Shown here piece after piece: positions 8,822 through 18,342 of a stretch of DNA of 64,000 bases. Each line of letters opens with the position of its first letter. Positions within the stretch are counted from its first letter, which is position 1. Location: NCBI GenBank assembly GCA_030525785.1, contig JAUNEA010000001.1, positions 1-64,000 on the forward strand. Reading direction: 5' to 3'. This DNA is from Cardiobacteriaceae bacterium (GTDB lineage: Bacteria > Pseudomonadota > Gammaproteobacteria > Cardiobacteriales > Cardiobacteriaceae). Under the pieces are notes generated by a model. That model worked only from the letters and a program-made list of their open reading frames with translations. It had not been told where the DNA came from and made no database searches. A program made the position numbers and the translations under genes.

Positions 8822-9889
8822 TTAACGATGATATTGGGGACTGAGTTCGGCGAGGGTTTCCAAGACCACACTCAAATGTTCAGGTGGCACATCTGGGGTA
8901 ATCCCATGCCCAAGATTGAATATGTGACGATGACCATGCCCATAATCCGCTAACACAGCTGCCACTTCTCGTTTGATGGTTTCAGGGTTGGTGAGCAAAA
9001 TGGAAGGATCAAGATTGCCTTGTAAAGTCAATTGATGACCAGTGCGTTCACGGGCAGATTTTAAGGAAACCGTCCAATCCAAGCCAATGCCTTGTGCGCC
9101 TGAATCAACCATTTGCTCCAACCACATACCACCGCCTTTGGTGAACATCACTTTCGGCACATCATGAGGTAAGCGAGAGAACACTTCACGCATATAACGC
9201 AAAGAGAATTCAGGATAGGCACGATAAGGCAAAAGCCCGCCCCAAGTGTCAAAAATCATCACTGCATCAACGCCAGCCTCAATTTGCATTTGCAGATAAT
9301 CTGCCACAGCTTGAGCTAGAGTCTGCAGTAAGGCATGCATGGCTTCTGGGTGTTCATAGGCAAAGGCTTTGCTTTTGGCGTGGTCTTTACTGCCACCGCC
9401 TTCAATCATGTAGGTTGCCAATGTCCATGGGCTACCAGAGAATCCAATAAGAGGAACTTGTTGATTTAATTCTCGTTTGATGGTTTTTACCGCATTGCCC
9501 ACATAATCTAATGAGCCAGCCTCAGGCACACAAAGCGCTTTGGCAGCTTCCACGCTACGAATCGGGCGTGCAAATTTCGGCCCTTCGCCTGCTTCAAAAC
9601 GCAAACCCAAGCCCATTGCATCAGGAATGGTCAAAATATCAGAAAACAAAATCGCGGCATCGAGAGGGTAACGGCGCAGAGGTTGCAAGGTGACTTCGCA
9701 CGCCAGCTCTGCATTTTTGCACAAGCTTAAGAAATCGCCAGCTTTGGCTCGCGTTTCACGGTATTCAGGTAAATAACGACCTGCTTGACGCATAATCCAA
9801 GCAGGCGTACGGTCAATAGGTTGCCCCCAAAGCGCTTTGAGGAAACGGTCATTTTTTAAGGGTTCGCGTTTTGATGTTGTTGTGGTCAT
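8822..9889 (-). CDS. hemE: Uroporphyrinogen decarboxylase
   Basis: Removes four carboxyl groups from uroporphyrinogen III to give coproporphyrinogen III in haem synthesis, cytoplasmic. The protein has 355 aa from ATG 9889 (AGGAAG 5 bp upstream). An in-frame start at 9940 would overlap the upstream gene and adds a non-conserved tail. The diagnostic segments [18 protein letters not shown] near residue 27 and [14 protein letters not shown] near 80 are present. It follows the eda-like gene by 10 bp, so they are probably cotranscribed. Confidence 0.96.
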   Translation of the reverse strand: MTTTTSKREPLKNDRFLKALWGQPIDRTPAWIMRQAGRYLPEYRETRAKAGDFLSLCKNAELACEVTLQPLRRYPLDAAILFSDILTIPDAMGLGLRFEAGEGPKFARPIRSVEAAKALCVPEAGSLDYVGNAVKTIKRELNQQVPLIGFSGSPWTLATYMIEGGGSKDHAKSKAFAYEHPEAMHALLQTLAQAVADYLQMQIEAGVDAVMIFDTWGGLLPYRAYPEFSLRYMREVFSRLPHDVPKVMFTKGGGMWLEQMVDSGAQGIGLDWTVSLKSARERTGHQLTLQGNLDPSILLTNPETIKREVAAVLADYGHGHRHIFNLGHGITPDVPPEHLSVVLETLAELSPQYHR

Positions 9890-9899
9890 GGGAGCTTCC

Positions 9900-10556
9900 T
9901 TAGAGTGGAGAAAGGGTTTCGAGAGCATCGCGTAAGGCATGTGTGATAGAGCTTAAATCGCCACATTGTAGGCTACTCATCTCACAAAGCCATGGACACT
10001 CTAAAGCGGCGATATTGGGCTGGTTGGCATAATCGCGAAGGTTGGTGATGTTGATGCCACCATGTGCGACCCATTGCAACTGTGGTGCAATGCTGTACAA
10101 CGCTTCCAGCATTTTGATGCCACCAATCAAGGCGGTGGGGAAGAGTTTGAGTAGGCTAAAGCCTTGCCGATAGGCATATAAGGCTTCGTTGGGTGTCATC
10201 ACGCCTGGAATCCAAAAAAGCGCTTTTTCGCGGACAAATTGCGCAATTTCATCGTTGTAAATGGGAGAAATGAGCAAATCTGCGCCTGCGGCATGAGCAT
10301 TCTCAGCATCTTGACGGCTTAAGATGGTGCCAGCAGCAATGGTGACTTGGTGTATTTCTTGTTCTGCTTTCGCAAGGCTGATGGCTTCCAAAGCTTGAGG
10401 GGAACGGAGAGTAATTTTGAGGATTTGTCCGCCAGCATCATGAATCGCGTGTGCCAGAGGGGCGGCATATTTGGGGTTATCAAGGGTGATGGTGGGAATG
10501 ATGGTTTTATGGGAGAACAAAGCGCTTTGTAGCGTGTGAGGTGTGGGGTGTGACAT
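9900..10556 (-). CDS. KDPG/KHG aldolase-like protein with altered active site
   Basis: 218-aa Eda-family TIM-barrel protein. Canonical Eda cleaves 2-keto-3-deoxy-6-phosphogluconate to pyruvate and glyceraldehyde-3-phosphate. The Schiff-base lysine is kept (K137 in LLKLFP). The catalytic glutamate of E. coli Eda (E45 in VLEVTLRT) aligns with K47 in ILKITLRS, codon AAA at 10418-10416. Other binding segments are also changed (SPG to SPI, TGGI to HGGI). No ribosome site is obvious before ATG. It is 10 bp upstream of hemE. The fold is clear; the reaction is not. Confidence 0.75.
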   Translation of the reverse strand: MSHPTPHTLQSALFSHKTIIPTITLDNPKYAAPLAHAIHDAGGQILKITLRSPQALEAISLAKAEQEIHQVTIAAGTILSRQDAENAHAAGADLLISPIYNDEIAQFVREKALFWIPGVMTPNEALYAYRQGFSLLKLFPTALIGGIKMLEALYSIAPQLQWVAHGGINITNLRDYANQPNIAALECPWLCEMSSLQCGDLSSITHALRDALETLSPL

Positions 10557-10614
10557 AAAAATGGTAAGGTAAAAAGTAATGGGTGAGCATTATAGCCCTC
10601 TGAACCTATGGGCT

Positions 10615-11790
10615 TCAAACCGCAGCAGCAAAGCGCTTTTCGCGATATTGGCGGAGATTTTGTTGGTAAAACGCATGATGTTCTGCCAACCACCAATGGC
10701 TGGCTTCATTTTCAGGATAAAGCGCTTTGGCAATGCGCTTGAGGGTGTAGTGTTCGGGGGAGAAGGCGAGCTGGTAGCATTGGGTGGTGGTTTGGGTGAG
10801 AAGTTGTTGTTGTATCAGCCTCTGCAAAATAGGCGCGAGGGTTTGGGGGGAGATTTGGGCTTTTTGGCTGAGGGTTGATAGCGATAAGGCATTTTCCCCA
10901 CGATGGAAGGCGAGTTCGATGTGGGCAAGGGCATCGTAGGCAATTTGCTCAGGGTGCAAAGCGCTTTGTGTGCGAGGGGGGTGTTGTATCCAAACCGATA
11001 ATTGCGCCCCCAGCAAAAATAACCACCAAATACTGTGTAACCACAACAACAAAATCATCAGCGAGGCAAAGCTGGAGTAGAGAATGGAGTAACTACTGCT
11101 ATAGCGCATGAATAAGGCAAAGAGGGAAGAAAGAGGCAGCCAGCATAAAGTAAACAGAGCACCGCCAAGCAAAGCGCTTTTTAAACGTACGCTTGCATGA
11201 GGTAAGTAGTAATACAAAGCGCTTATCAGCCCCCACAAGCCTAAAAATCGTAAAACATCAGAAAGCCATTGTTGATAGCTTAACCACAAAGGCAAACCCT
11301 GCATCAGCGCTCCCAAAAACAATGGCACCAACACAATAAAGCCAATGGTGCTGATTAAATCCACCAGCGATAAGCGCTTTTCCTCCACTTGCCACAATCT
11401 ATCCAGCGCTGCGCTCAATTGTTGGCGTAAGCGTTGCACCGAAAACAATAAAAAAACCACACCCACAGCCCCTAAAGATTGCACATCAGCTTGCGCCACA
11501 AATTGCAACAAATAATGAACAATCGCCTCGCCCTCTGCGCCCATCGGCTTGAAAAGACCATAAAGCCACGGCTCCAAAACTTGGTTAAAGCCAAAGCCAC
11601 GCAATAAAGCAAATGCCACCGCCAACAGTGGGACTAAGGTCATCAAGGTAGTAAAAACCAAGATTTTAGAATAAGCATCGAGGGTTTGTATGACTTGTTT
11701 CTGTTTGACATAACGCCAACAAGTAAACCAAAAATCATTACGTAAGCTTATCGACTGTCTAAAAGAAACATTGAAAAAATGAGGGAACAT
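10615..11790 (-). CDS. yihY: YihY/BrkB-family inner-membrane protein
   Basis: 391-aa integral membrane protein of the YihY/UPF0761 family (once called ribonuclease BN by error). About six hydrophobic spans lie between residues 45 and 265, with the family segment LVPLLAVAFALLRGF near 57. The C-terminal 110 residues are soluble and resemble a winged-helix domain, as in longer family members. The function is unknown. No clear ribosome site precedes the ATG, so the start could lie slightly downstream. It is divergent from the usp gene. Confidence 0.85.
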   Translation of the reverse strand: MFPHFFNVSFRQSISLRNDFWFTCWRYVKQKQVIQTLDAYSKILVFTTLMTLVPLLAVAFALLRGFGFNQVLEPWLYGLFKPMGAEGEAIVHYLLQFVAQADVQSLGAVGVVFLLFSVQRLRQQLSAALDRLWQVEEKRLSLVDLISTIGFIVLVPLFLGALMQGLPLWLSYQQWLSDVLRFLGLWGLISALYYYLPHASVRLKSALLGGALFTLCWLPLSSLFALFMRYSSSYSILYSSFASLMILLLWLHSIWWLFLLGAQLSVWIQHPPRTQSALHPEQIAYDALAHIELAFHRGENALSLSTLSQKAQISPQTLAPILQRLIQQQLLTQTTTQCYQLAFSPEHYTLKRIAKALYPENEASHWWLAEHHAFYQQNLRQYREKRFAAAV

Positions 11791-11888
11791 AGCAAAATCA
11801 GCGCATCAAAAGTCAAAGTGATTATAATAGAAGAGGGATTGCAAAGAAGCCAAGCAAGCCCATCAAAAAGCCAAGATAAGGAGCCGTT

Positions 11889-12332
11889 ATGCCAAACTAT
11901 AAACATGTTTTACTCGTAACCGACTTACGCGAAGATGCAGGTGTTGTCATGATGCGTACCCATGCTCAGTTAGGAGAAAACACCAAATTGAGCGTGTTGC
12001 ATATTGTAGAAGAAACTGTTCTGGCGGCGGGATATGAGATTATCCCTATTATGCCTGTCATTGATGAAACGCAAAGTGTGGCAGATGCTCGTTATGAAAT
12101 GAAGCGTTTGTTAAATCAATACGGCTTAGAAGCTGACCATATTCATGTGGAAACGGCTTTATCCACACGGCGTGGTATTTTAGACTATGTTGAAACACAT
12201 CAGCCTGATTTGCTGGTTATTGGTCGCCATACTCGCACAGGCTTAGCTTCATTGCTGGGTGCAACAGCTGACGATATTTTGCCTAGCGTGGGTTGTGATG
12301 TGTTGGTGGTTAAGTTAGGAGACCCTGTTTAA
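11889..12332 (+). CDS. Universal stress protein, UspA family
   Basis: 147-aa single-domain Usp protein, cytoplasmic. The start HVLLVTDL and the C-terminal segment GRHTRTGLASLLGATAD, which matches the G-x2-G-x9-G(S/T) loop only loosely, suggest the UspA-type rather than a clear ATP-binding form. AAGGAG precedes the ATG. A TATAAT box at 11823-11828 in the divergent gap is a plausible promoter element, without a good -35. The gene holds no exact palindrome copy. Confidence 0.88.
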   Translation: MPNYKHVLLVTDLREDAGVVMMRTHAQLGENTKLSVLHIVEETVLAAGYEIIPIMPVIDETQSVADARYEMKRLLNQYGLEADHIHVETALSTRRGILDYVETHQPDLLVIGRHTRTGLASLLGATADDILPSVGCDVLVVKLGDPV

Positions 12333-12420
12333 CCTATTTTCTTTTCTGATAAATAAAGCGCTTTGATAACTCTTTGTGGCAAAGTGCTTTGTTTTTAATC
12401 AACTCAAACAAGGATATACA

Positions 12421-13140
12421 ATGAAAAAAAATTATTTGACTCTAGCAGTTGCGATGATGATGTCGCTCAATATGGCAAATGCTCAAGAGCTAAGCTCTGA
12501 CCAGCAAAAACTTGGCTATGCTTTAGGCTTGGATATGGTCAGCAATTTGCAAGAAATGGGCATGGTTGATGAGATTGATCAGGAAGCTTTTATGCGTGGC
12601 TTGCGTGATGGTCTTAATCCTGAAGCCAAACGTGCTTTAACAGAGGAAGAAATTGAGAAAACCTTTGAAAAATTCATGGAAAAACGTTCTGCTGAAATGG
12701 AAGCTGAACTCAAAGCTGAAGAAGAAGCTCGTCAAAAATTGAGCGAAGAAAACGAGAAGTTAGGCAAAGCTTTCTTGGAAGAAAACAAAGGTAAAGAAGG
12801 GGTGAAAGTAACCAATAGTGGTTTGCAATACAAAGTATTACAAGAAGGTAAAGGTGAAAAACCAACCATCGATAACGAAGTTGAAGTGCGCTATAAAGGC
12901 ACTTTGATTTCTGGCGAAGTGTTTGATGCCAGTGAAAATAGCACGGTTAAATTTCCTCTGAAATATGTGATTGCAGGTTGGCAAGAAGGTTTGCAGTTGA
13001 TGACTGAAGGTTCAAAATATCAATTCTTTATTCCTGCTGAATTGGCTTATGGCAAAGAGGGCGCAGGTGATGATGTTCCACCTAATGCAACTTTGATTTT
13101 TGAAGTCGAATTAGTCAAAGTCATCAAAAGCGGTAAGTAA
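12421..13140 (+). CDS. fkpA: Periplasmic FKBP-type peptidyl-prolyl isomerase (FkpA/Mip-like)
   Basis: 239-aa exported cis-trans prolyl isomerase and chaperone. ATG 12421 is chosen over in-frame 12376 because AAGGAT lies just upstream and a signal peptide follows (MKKNYLTLAVAMMMSLNMANA, cut before QE). Residues 22-115 form an acidic helical dimerisation region, and 120-239 the FKBP domain with VEVRYKGTL, GWQEGLQLM and FFIPAELAYG-type segments. Mip-like proteins aid outer-membrane protein folding and infection in other Gammaproteobacteria. No palindrome copies occur inside. Confidence 0.93.
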   Translation: MKKNYLTLAVAMMMSLNMANAQELSSDQQKLGYALGLDMVSNLQEMGMVDEIDQEAFMRGLRDGLNPEAKRALTEEEIEKTFEKFMEKRSAEMEAELKAEEEARQKLSEENEKLGKAFLEENKGKEGVKVTNSGLQYKVLQEGKGEKPTIDNEVEVRYKGTLISGEVFDASENSTVKFPLKYVIAGWQEGLQLMTEGSKYQFFIPAELAYGKEGAGDDVPPNATLIFEVELVKVIKSGK

Positions 13141-13142
13141 GT

Positions 13143-13407
13143 ATCTCAACGCCAAAGCGCTTTGAACCATTATAAAAGAGGATATTTTACTTGGGGGTAT
13201 TACCCTCAAACCCCCATCAGGGGTTTTCAACCCCTGAACCCCAGCCTAGATAATTAAAACAAAACCCCCTAGTTCTTCAGGAACTAGGGGGTTTTGTTTT
13301 AAAAATTTACATTGGGGTCAAGGGGACGAAGTCCCCTTGCGGGGCGTGGGGCAGCGCCCCAAAATAAAGCCCCTTTATAATGGTTCAAAGCGCTTTGGCG
13401 TTGAGAT
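13143..13407. repeat. Inverted-repeat-bounded element between fkpA and coaX
   Basis: A perfect 34-bp inverted repeat (13143-13176 and 13374-13407) bounds about 197 bp. Each arm contains CAAAGCGCTTTG. The right arm is the actual 3' end of coaX; the left arm is an inverted copy of it placed 2 bp after the fkpA stop. The interior holds a G/C-run-rich stretch (13190-13245), a strong terminator hairpin, and a second stretch (13310-13360) with GGGGAC-GA-AGTCCCC and GGGGC-type hairpins like REP/MITE DNA. No open frame of note is inside. Confidence 0.85.
13256..13300. terminator. Strong bidirectional terminator hairpin
   Basis: Twenty-bp perfect arms around the 5-nt loop TTCAG, with A-rich left and T-rich right ends, between convergent fkpA and coaX. 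It should terminate both. Confidence 0.9.
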
Positions 13408-14122
13408 GAGCGAGCATACCGCGGAAGAGTAAATCGGGTTCAATTTGGTAATTGGGTTGGTTACCAAAGAGAATTTGGGCATCGCCGCCAAAAGCGAAAC
13501 GTTGAAAATAATCTCCGTATTTACCTTCGAGTTCATCAGCAATAGCGTTAATGCCTGCTGGTAGGGCATGATGAATACCAGCGCCGATGCAACTGGCAGT
13601 ATCGGTGCCGAGCAGGTGAGGTGTCCAGCGCATGGGAACCAGCTTTTGGGTATTGTTCAACAAAGCATTTTCACACAATCGAATGCCTGGCAAGATAAAG
13701 CCTCCAAGATGGTTGCCGTGTTTATCGAGCGCATCGAGTGTGATGGCGGTGCCACAACCAACCACGCAAAGCGCTTGGCTACACAAATCACGAGCGCCTA
13801 GTAAGGCAAGAAAGCGGTCGGTGCCGAATTTTTCGGGTTGTTCATAGGCAAGCGTGAGATTGAGAGGGTTATGTTTTTGAGGGACAAAGGTTTCCACGTC
13901 TCGTTGCCACAATTGCTGCGCCAAATCGCGCACAAATTGAGCTACCTCACCATGATTCACATTAGAAAGCGCGATATGGCGAGGCTCAGGTAATAAATGC
14001 CATGCGCGGTAGAGCCTTTCTTGCCAAGCGCTTTTGTAGGAAACGGCCTCCACAATGCCAGGTACACCTCTGCCATACAGCCATTTGACACGTGAATTGC
14101 CTGCATCAATCAACAGATACAT
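13385..14122 (-). CDS. coaX: Type III pantothenate kinase
   Basis: ATP-dependent first step of coenzyme A synthesis, of the CoaX (ASKHA) type. The 245-aa protein starts MYLLIDAGNSRVKW, with the phosphate-binding DAGNSR loop, then GTDRFLALLGA near 95, GCGTAITLDAL near 115 and GGFILPG near 130. GGAGG lies 6 bp before ATG 14122; the ATG just before it (14125) is only 3 bp from that site. The gene overlaps the end of birA by 17 bp, the usual birA-coaX arrangement. Its last codons form one arm of the 34-bp inverted repeat. Confidence 0.93.
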   Translation of the reverse strand: MYLLIDAGNSRVKWLYGRGVPGIVEAVSYKSAWQERLYRAWHLLPEPRHIALSNVNHGEVAQFVRDLAQQLWQRDVETFVPQKHNPLNLTLAYEQPEKFGTDRFLALLGARDLCSQALCVVGCGTAITLDALDKHGNHLGGFILPGIRLCENALLNNTQKLVPMRWTPHLLGTDTASCIGAGIHHALPAGINAIADELEGKYGDYFQRFAFGGDAQILFGNQPNYQIEPDLLFRGMLAHLNAKAL

Positions 14123-14852
14123 CATTAACCTCCGCAAGACTCGTTAAAATCCGTGTGTTGATGAGCCATTCCATGCCTTGTTCTCGCTGGATTTGCAAAC
14201 GTCCGCGTTGGTCAATGCCCCAAATGATAACCTCGCCGACTTCCTCACAAAGCGCTTTTTTCTGATAAAAAGCATCGTATTCTGCCCAGCGATGCGTTAT
14301 GGGTAAATAAGGTTGCTGTTGCCAAGCATCGAGGCAGTTGAGTAAAGCGGGCATGATGGCGTTGATGACTTCATCAAGTGAAAAATGGGCAAGTGATGGT
14401 ATTTGATTTAAGCCAGCGAAAGCTTGATACTCACGTTGGTGAGCCATCAGATTTAGCCCAAGCCCGATGGTTAAACAAAGCGCTTTATCCACTTTTTTGG
14501 ACTCCACCAACAAACCCGCCAGCTTTTGCCCTTGAAAGTAAACATCATTAGGCCATTTGAGCTTCAAATATTGGGCTTGGGGGTCAAGTGTTTGTACCAA
14601 ACTTAAAGCGAGCGCTTGTGTGATACCTTGTAAATCTGCGTAATCATTGGGCATTACATAGTGGAAAGATAGATAAAGCTGACCTCGAGGCGATTGCCAC
14701 AGGCGTTCGCGTTGCCCTTTGCCATGGGTTTGGGTATCGGCACGACAAAAAACAGCGCCCATAAAAGGGTGGCGATGGAGGAAAGTTTGCGTGCTATCGA
14801 GGGTGTCAAAATGATAAAGCGCTTTGAAACGCGATTGCCAAGAAGTCGCCAT
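14106..14852 (-). CDS. birA: Biotin--[acetyl-CoA-carboxylase] ligase
   Basis: Activates biotin to biotinyl-AMP and transfers it to the carboxylase carrier protein. The 248 aa from ATG 14852 (AGGTGAG upstream) begin directly with the catalytic domain: GKGQRERLWQSPRGQLYLS near residue 40 and KWPNDVYFQGQKLAGLLVES near 95. The N-terminal winged-helix repressor domain of E. coli BirA is absent, so this is a monofunctional ligase that should not repress bio genes. A longer frame up to 14954 would reach into the divergent promoter region and is not favoured. Confidence 0.93.
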   Translation of the reverse strand: MATSWQSRFKALYHFDTLDSTQTFLHRHPFMGAVFCRADTQTHGKGQRERLWQSPRGQLYLSFHYVMPNDYADLQGITQALALSLVQTLDPQAQYLKLKWPNDVYFQGQKLAGLLVESKKVDKALCLTIGLGLNLMAHQREYQAFAGLNQIPSLAHFSLDEVINAIMPALLNCLDAWQQQPYLPITHRWAEYDAFYQKKALCEEVGEVIIWGIDQRGRLQIQREQGMEWLINTRILTSLAEVNDVSVD

Positions 14853-14985
14853 AGGCTCACCTGTAAACGAAACCAGCAAGCATTGTATACCAGCTTTTTG
14901 GGTTGGGCATGGGGGTTTTTGGTAGAATTCTAAGCTTAGGTAATCAGCCTTCAACCTTTGGAATCATCAGTTAGGAGAACATAAC

Positions 14986-15672
14986 ATGAGCGTATCATCA
15001 AAACCTTTTTGGATTGCTCCCTCTATTTTGTCAGCAGATTTTGCGCGTTTGGGTGAAGATGTGGAGAAAGTTTTACACATGGGCGCTGATGTGATTCACT
15101 TTGATGTGATGGATAATCACTTTGTGCCAAATTTAAGCTTTGGTGCGCCGATATGCAAAGCGCTTCGCCGTTATGGCATTACAGCGCCGATTGATGTGCA
15201 TTTGATGGCAAGCCCCGTTGATGATTTGATTAGACAATTTGCAGAGGCGGGCGCGGATTATGTCAGTTTTCACCCTGAAGCCTCAACGCATATTGACCGC
15301 TCTTTGCAACTCATTCGCTCATTGGGCATGAAAGCAGGCTTGGTGTTTAATCCAGCAACGCCTTTGAGCTATTTGGATTATGTGTGGGATAAGCTGGATT
15401 TGGTGCTGATTATGTCGGTCAATCCTGGCTTTGGTGGACAAGCCTTTATTCCACAGGCTTTAGAAAAGATTCGTGCGGTTCGTCAGATGATTGATGAACG
15501 TGGCTTGGATATTCGTTTAGAAGTTGATGGGGGCGTGAAAGTGGGCAATATTGCAGAGATTGCCAAAGCTGGAGCGGATATGTTTGTGGCAGGTTCAGCG
15601 ATTTTTGATATGCCTGATTATGCAAGCGTTATCCAAGCCATGCGTGAGCAGCTTTCTGGGGTGCGTTCATGA
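14986..15672 (+). CDS. rpe: Ribulose-phosphate 3-epimerase
   Basis: Interconverts ribulose-5-phosphate and xylulose-5-phosphate in the pentose-phosphate pathway. The 228-aa TIM barrel has the metal-binding and catalytic segments [12 protein letters not shown] near 35, DVHLMA near 68, [10 protein letters not shown] near 143 and LEVDGGV near 176. TAGGAG precedes the ATG. It overlaps trpE by 4 bp (ATGA), opening a tight four-gene operon rpe-trpE-sixA-gntR. Confidence 0.97.
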   Translation: MSVSSKPFWIAPSILSADFARLGEDVEKVLHMGADVIHFDVMDNHFVPNLSFGAPICKALRRYGITAPIDVHLMASPVDDLIRQFAEAGADYVSFHPEASTHIDRSLQLIRSLGMKAGLVFNPATPLSYLDYVWDKLDLVLIMSVNPGFGGQAFIPQALEKIRAVRQMIDERGLDIRLEVDGGVKVGNIAEIAKAGADMFVAGSAIFDMPDYASVIQAMREQLSGVRS

Positions 15673-17108
15673 GTTGTTTCACCCATAAAGCCGTTGTCCG
15701 CACGCTGTTATCGGATTTATTAACGCCTGTTGCCTTGTATGACCGATTGGCGAGTTTGCCTTATGCCTACTTATTAGAATCGGTGGAGGGAGGTGAACGT
15801 TGGGCGCGTTATTCCATCATCGGATTGCCAGCTCGTGAGCGGATTGAGTTGCATCATGGGGAGATAAAGCGCTTTGTGCAAGGGGAATGCGTGGAAACGT
15901 TGCGTCCTCATGACCCACTAGCATGGATTGCTGATTTTCAAGCCAGCATTCGCCCAGCGCCGTTATCACTTGATGTGCCGTTTACAGGGGGCTTGGTGGG
16001 ATATTTTGCCTACGATTGTATTGGCTACATTGAACCCCGTTTGCAAAAACGCCCTGATAATGACCCATTGGGTGTGCCAGATGCTTTGTTCATGCTGAGC
16101 TTTGATGTGGCGGTGATGGATAATTTGCGTGGTGAGTTGCATTTGATTTGCCACTTGGGCATTGATGAAGATGAGGCAATTGCTCACGCACGTCTTGATG
16201 CTATTGAGGCACAATTGTTGCGTTCTGGCGTTGCTAAGCCAACCAAAGCGCTTTGTCGTCATGCACCATTGCCAGAGGTTTCGCATCATTTCGCAGAAGA
16301 TGAGTTCTTAAAAGCGGTCGATAAGATTAAAGATTACATTGTGGCAGGGGATTGCATGCAAGTTGTGCTGGCGCAGGGTATGCAAAGCGCTTTTGCTCAT
16401 TCTGCTTTGGATTTTTACCGAGCTTTACGTGTAACCAACCCTTCGCCCTATATGTATCTGCTGGATTTGGGAAATTTTCAAGTTGTAGGTTCTTCGCCTG
16501 AGATTTTGGCACGGGTGCAAGATGGGGTGGTAACCGTTCGTCCCATTGCTGGCACTCGCAAACGTGGGCAAACGCGTGAACAAGACCTCGCGCTTGAAAA
16601 AGATTTGCTGGCAGATGAGAAAGAAGTAGCAGAGCATGCGATGCTGATAGATTTGGGGCGCAATGATATTGGTCGCGTGTGTGAAGTAGGAACAGTACGT
16701 GTGACAGAGCAAATGGTGGTTGAGCGATATTCACATGTGATGCACATGGTATCCAATGTGGAAGGAAGGCTGCGTGATGGTGTGAACGCGATGGACGTAT
16801 TCAAAGCTACATTCCCAGCAGGAACGCTTTCAGGTGCGCCGAAAATCCGAGCGATGGAAATCATTGATGAACTTGAGCCAACCAAGCGTGGTATTTATGG
16901 TGGCGCAGTAGGCTATTGGGCTTTTGGTGGCAATATGGATTTGGCCATTGCCATACGCACGGCAGTGTTAAAAGATGGTATTTTGCACGCGCAAGCTGGT
17001 GCTGGTGTTGTTTACGATTCTGTGCCTGCTTCTGAATGGCAAGAAACGTTAAACAAAGCCAAAGCGCTTTTCTCGGCGGCTTCATTGTTGCGTGAGGATA
17101 AACCATGA
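15669..17108 (+). CDS. trpE: Anthranilate synthase component I
   Basis: Converts chorismate (with ammonia from TrpG) to anthranilate, the first step of tryptophan synthesis. The 479-aa protein carries the N-terminal LLES motif near residue 30 used in tryptophan feedback inhibition, and the chorismate-binding core: [12 protein letters not shown] near 295, [12 protein letters not shown] near 325 and [15 protein letters not shown] near 385. TrpG is not adjacent. The rpe-trpE link is common in gamma- and betaproteobacteria. The start overlaps the rpe stop and the stop overlaps sixA (ATGA). Palindrome copies read KALC and MQSAF in the variable central region. Confidence 0.96.
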   Translation: MSCFTHKAVVRTLLSDLLTPVALYDRLASLPYAYLLESVEGGERWARYSIIGLPARERIELHHGEIKRFVQGECVETLRPHDPLAWIADFQASIRPAPLSLDVPFTGGLVGYFAYDCIGYIEPRLQKRPDNDPLGVPDALFMLSFDVAVMDNLRGELHLICHLGIDEDEAIAHARLDAIEAQLLRSGVAKPTKALCRHAPLPEVSHHFAEDEFLKAVDKIKDYIVAGDCMQVVLAQGMQSAFAHSALDFYRALRVTNPSPYMYLLDLGNFQVVGSSPEILARVQDGVVTVRPIAGTRKRGQTREQDLALEKDLLADEKEVAEHAMLIDLGRNDIGRVCEVGTVRVTEQMVVERYSHVMHMVSNVEGRLRDGVNAMDVFKATFPAGTLSGAPKIRAMEIIDELEPTKRGIYGGAVGYWAFGGNMDLAIAIRTAVLKDGILHAQAGAGVVYDSVPASEWQETLNKAKALFSAASLLREDKP

Positions 17109-17581
17109 GCAGAAAGCGAGTGATTTTGTGGCGACATGCTCATGCTGAGCGTTTTGTGTTGGGCGAACGGAATTTGGTGGAGCAGGGAGAACGCGAGGCA
17201 TTGGAAGGGGGAGAGTGGCTAAAGCGCTTTTATCCTGATTGTCCTGTGTGGATTTCACCTGCCCAAACCGCTTACCAAACCGCGCTTTATTACGCTGATG
17301 AGGAGATGATGTTTTACCACGATGAGGTGCGCATCAGTGCTGATGAGGCGAAGGTGAAAGTAGCACTTGAGGAGGCTTTGTTTGAGGGAGAAAGCGCTTT
17401 GGTGGTGGTGGGGCATTCGCCGTGGATTGGTAGTCTGGCGACTTTAATGACAGGTGATGCAGAGTATCTGTTCTTTGAGAATGGTCAGATTTTGGTGCTG
17501 GAGCGCGAGATGGGTGAACAGCTAGATAATGGAGCTGGGCATTGGTTGGCTATCGATAGCTTCAGCCCTAGTGATGTGTGA
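17105..17581 (+). CDS. sixA: SixA-type phosphohistidine phosphatase
   Basis: 158-aa histidine phosphatase of the SixA branch. The catalytic RHAHAE motif places the nucleophile histidine at H11, and VVGHSPW near 99 supplies the second histidine. SixA removes phosphate from histidine-phosphotransfer proteins such as NPr or ArcB. The protein is small and lacks export signals. It overlaps trpE by 4 bp and the gntR gene by a few bases, so it is translated in the rpe-trpE operon; a functional link to tryptophan synthesis is not evident. Confidence 0.85.
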   Translation: MSRKRVILWRHAHAERFVLGERNLVEQGEREALEGGEWLKRFYPDCPVWISPAQTAYQTALYYADEEMMFYHDEVRISADEAKVKVALEEALFEGESALVVVGHSPWIGSLATLMTGDAEYLFFENGQILVLEREMGEQLDNGAGHWLAIDSFSPSDV

Positions 17582-18342
17582 TGGGTACTGTGATGACGAG
17601 CGGCTTGGGTAGCACTCGATTGTATCGGCAATTGGTGGACAGCTTACAGCAGGGCATCTGTGCAGAGCGTTATCCTGTGGGTTCGTATTTGCCGAGTGAG
17701 CGTGACTTGTCGAAGCAGTTTATGGTGAGCCGTAGCACGGTGCGCGAGGCGATTATTGCACTGGAGGTTTTGGGGTGGATTGAGGTTCGTAGTGGTAGTG
17801 GGGCTTTGGTTTTGGGGGAAGGCGGTGGACAAAGCGCTTTGCCTTTTGCCTCACCCACGATATCTGAGAAGGGGCTTCATCAATCTTCTGTATCACCAGC
17901 TCCATCACATGATGCCATAAAACGTATCCATACCACCTCCTCTTGCGCCCATGATTGGTGGAATGCGCGTTTGTTGTTAGAGCCAGAGGCGGCAGCTTTG
18001 GCAGCGCGTCACAAAAATCCAAGCGCTTTGGCGGCGATTAAAGAAGCTTTTTTGCAAAGCGTTGCAGAAGATATGCATGGGCATCACGATTTTCAGGGGA
18101 TACGGCTTTTTTACCAACGTATTGCGCAGGCAAGTGAAAATGGCTTGGTGGCGGATTTGGTGGAACAATTGTTGAACCTTGCGGAGGCGATAACTTATTT
18201 GCAGGCTTATCACCAGAAATTTGCTAAAGAGCAACCGTTTTATGCTCAACAAGAGCGTTTGGGCTTGTTATCGGCGTTGGAATGTGGCGATGAATCATTG
18301 GCACGTTATCGTTTGCGTAGCCAATTGATGGCAGGTCTATAG
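17581..18342 (+). CDS. FadR/GntR-family transcriptional regulator
   Basis: 253-aa regulator with an N-terminal winged helix-turn-helix (about residues 10-75, with LPSERDLSKQFMVSRSTVREAI) and a C-terminal FCD-like ligand domain from about 120. Ligand unknown. The usual FCD metal ligands look replaced: the D-x-x-x-FH segment reads RLFYQRIA and the later histidines read as Q or R. A linker of about 40 residues rich in Ser/His and one palindrome copy separates the domains. The start could also be GTG 17578 or ATG 17593. Last gene of the rpe operon, convergent with deoA. Confidence 0.82.
   Translation: MGTVMTSGLGSTRLYRQLVDSLQQGICAERYPVGSYLPSERDLSKQFMVSRSTVREAIIALEVLGWIEVRSGSGALVLGEGGGQSALPFASPTISEKGLHQSSVSPAPSHDAIKRIHTTSSCAHDWWNARLLLEPEAAALAARHKNPSALAAIKEAFLQSVAEDMHGHHDFQGIRLFYQRIAQASENGLVADLVEQLLNLAEAITYLQAYHQKFAKEQPFYAQQERLGLLSALECGDESLARYRLRSQLMAGL

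Noticed and set aside
14853-14954. Longer BirA including an N-terminal domain
   Set aside because: The extra 34 residues do not form a helix-turn-helix and lie in the divergent promoter gap; ATG 14852 has a ribosome site.
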